Source: Microcaldota archaeon
GTDB lineage: Archaea; Micrarchaeota; Micrarchaeia; Micrarchaeales; Micrarchaeaceae
Assembly: GCA_021827955.1 (NCBI GenBank)
Contig: JAKATY010000067.1
Location: 1 to 5,808, forward strand
Length of the DNA: 5,808 nt
Direction of reading: 5' to 3'
Positions 5,726 to 5,808 of the stretch are shown piece by piece (position 1 is the stretch's first letter; the number at the start of each line of letters is the position of its first letter). A program made the position numbers and the translations under genes. Under the pieces are notes generated by a model. It saw nothing but the letters and a program-made list of their open reading frames with translations, was not told where the DNA came from and did not search any database.

Positions 5726-5808
5726 TCACGGTCCATGCGTCTTCTTCCAATTATTGTACCAATCCTCTTTCTTTTTAGCGGAGAACGATGAACCCCACAG
5801 ACTAAGCC
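5726..5808 (-). CDS. C-terminal fragment of an unrecognised protein
   Basis: A frame entering from the right edge reads LSLWGSSFSAKKKEDWY then NNWKKTHGP before a TGA at 5726-5728. The other two minus frames hit stops early or are less protein-like. The mix of Lys, Glu, Trp and Tyr looks like a real hydrophilic C-terminal helix rather than random translation, and same-strand orientation agrees with all other genes here. I do not recognise the family from these 26 residues, and no clear terminator follows within the next 80 nt. Confidence 0.4.
   Translation of the reverse strand, partial: LSLWGSSFSAKKKEDWYNNWKKTHGP

Overview
This is an archaeal chromosome segment. The evidence is an archaeal-type uS17 with the N-terminal CxxxxCPxHG motif, the archaeal/eukaryotic RNase P protein Rnp1 (Rpp29), the archaeal small primase subunit PriS, and a DUF373 membrane protein, a family known from archaea. 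GC content looks moderate (mid-40s percent by eye, not computed). Compact spacing, short overlaps and a rearranged ribosomal operon would fit a small-genome lineage such as a DPANN/Micrarchaeota-like archaeon, but nothing here fixes the lineage.

Every convincing gene is on the minus strand, so transcription runs from high to low coordinates. The order is: (1) the last 26 codons of an unrecognised protein (5726-5808); (2) an AT-rich gap of about 320 nt with TATA-like boxes and a striking inverted repeat built of tandem 7-mers (5403-5725); (3) a divergent proline-dehydrogenase-like protein (4467-5402) overlapping by 8 nt (4) an extended-SDR NAD(P)-dependent epimerase/dehydratase (3440-4474); (5) a 113-nt gap and priS (2166-3326); (6) a gap of about 217 nt with a possible hairpin, then a six-TM DUF373 protein (728-1948); (7) rnp1 (359-655); (8) rps17 (28-324); (9) the first 10 codons of what is probably rpl14 (1-31), overlapping the rps17 stop by ATGA.

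The left end (rnp1, rps17, probable rpl14) is the conserved core of the archaeal ribosomal-protein operon. Its usual upstream partners (rps3, rpl29) are absent and DUF373 stands there instead, so the operon appears split just before rnp1. priS makes RNA primers for replication. The PRODH-like/epimerase pair looks like a translationally coupled unit of unknown substrate.

The most interesting item is the PRODH-like protein. It keeps the family scaffold and the C-terminal PYGxDWxPY..RLxE block, but several residues expected in the proline/FAD site are replaced. I saw no tRNA, rRNA, CRISPR array, insertion sequence or obvious defence system.
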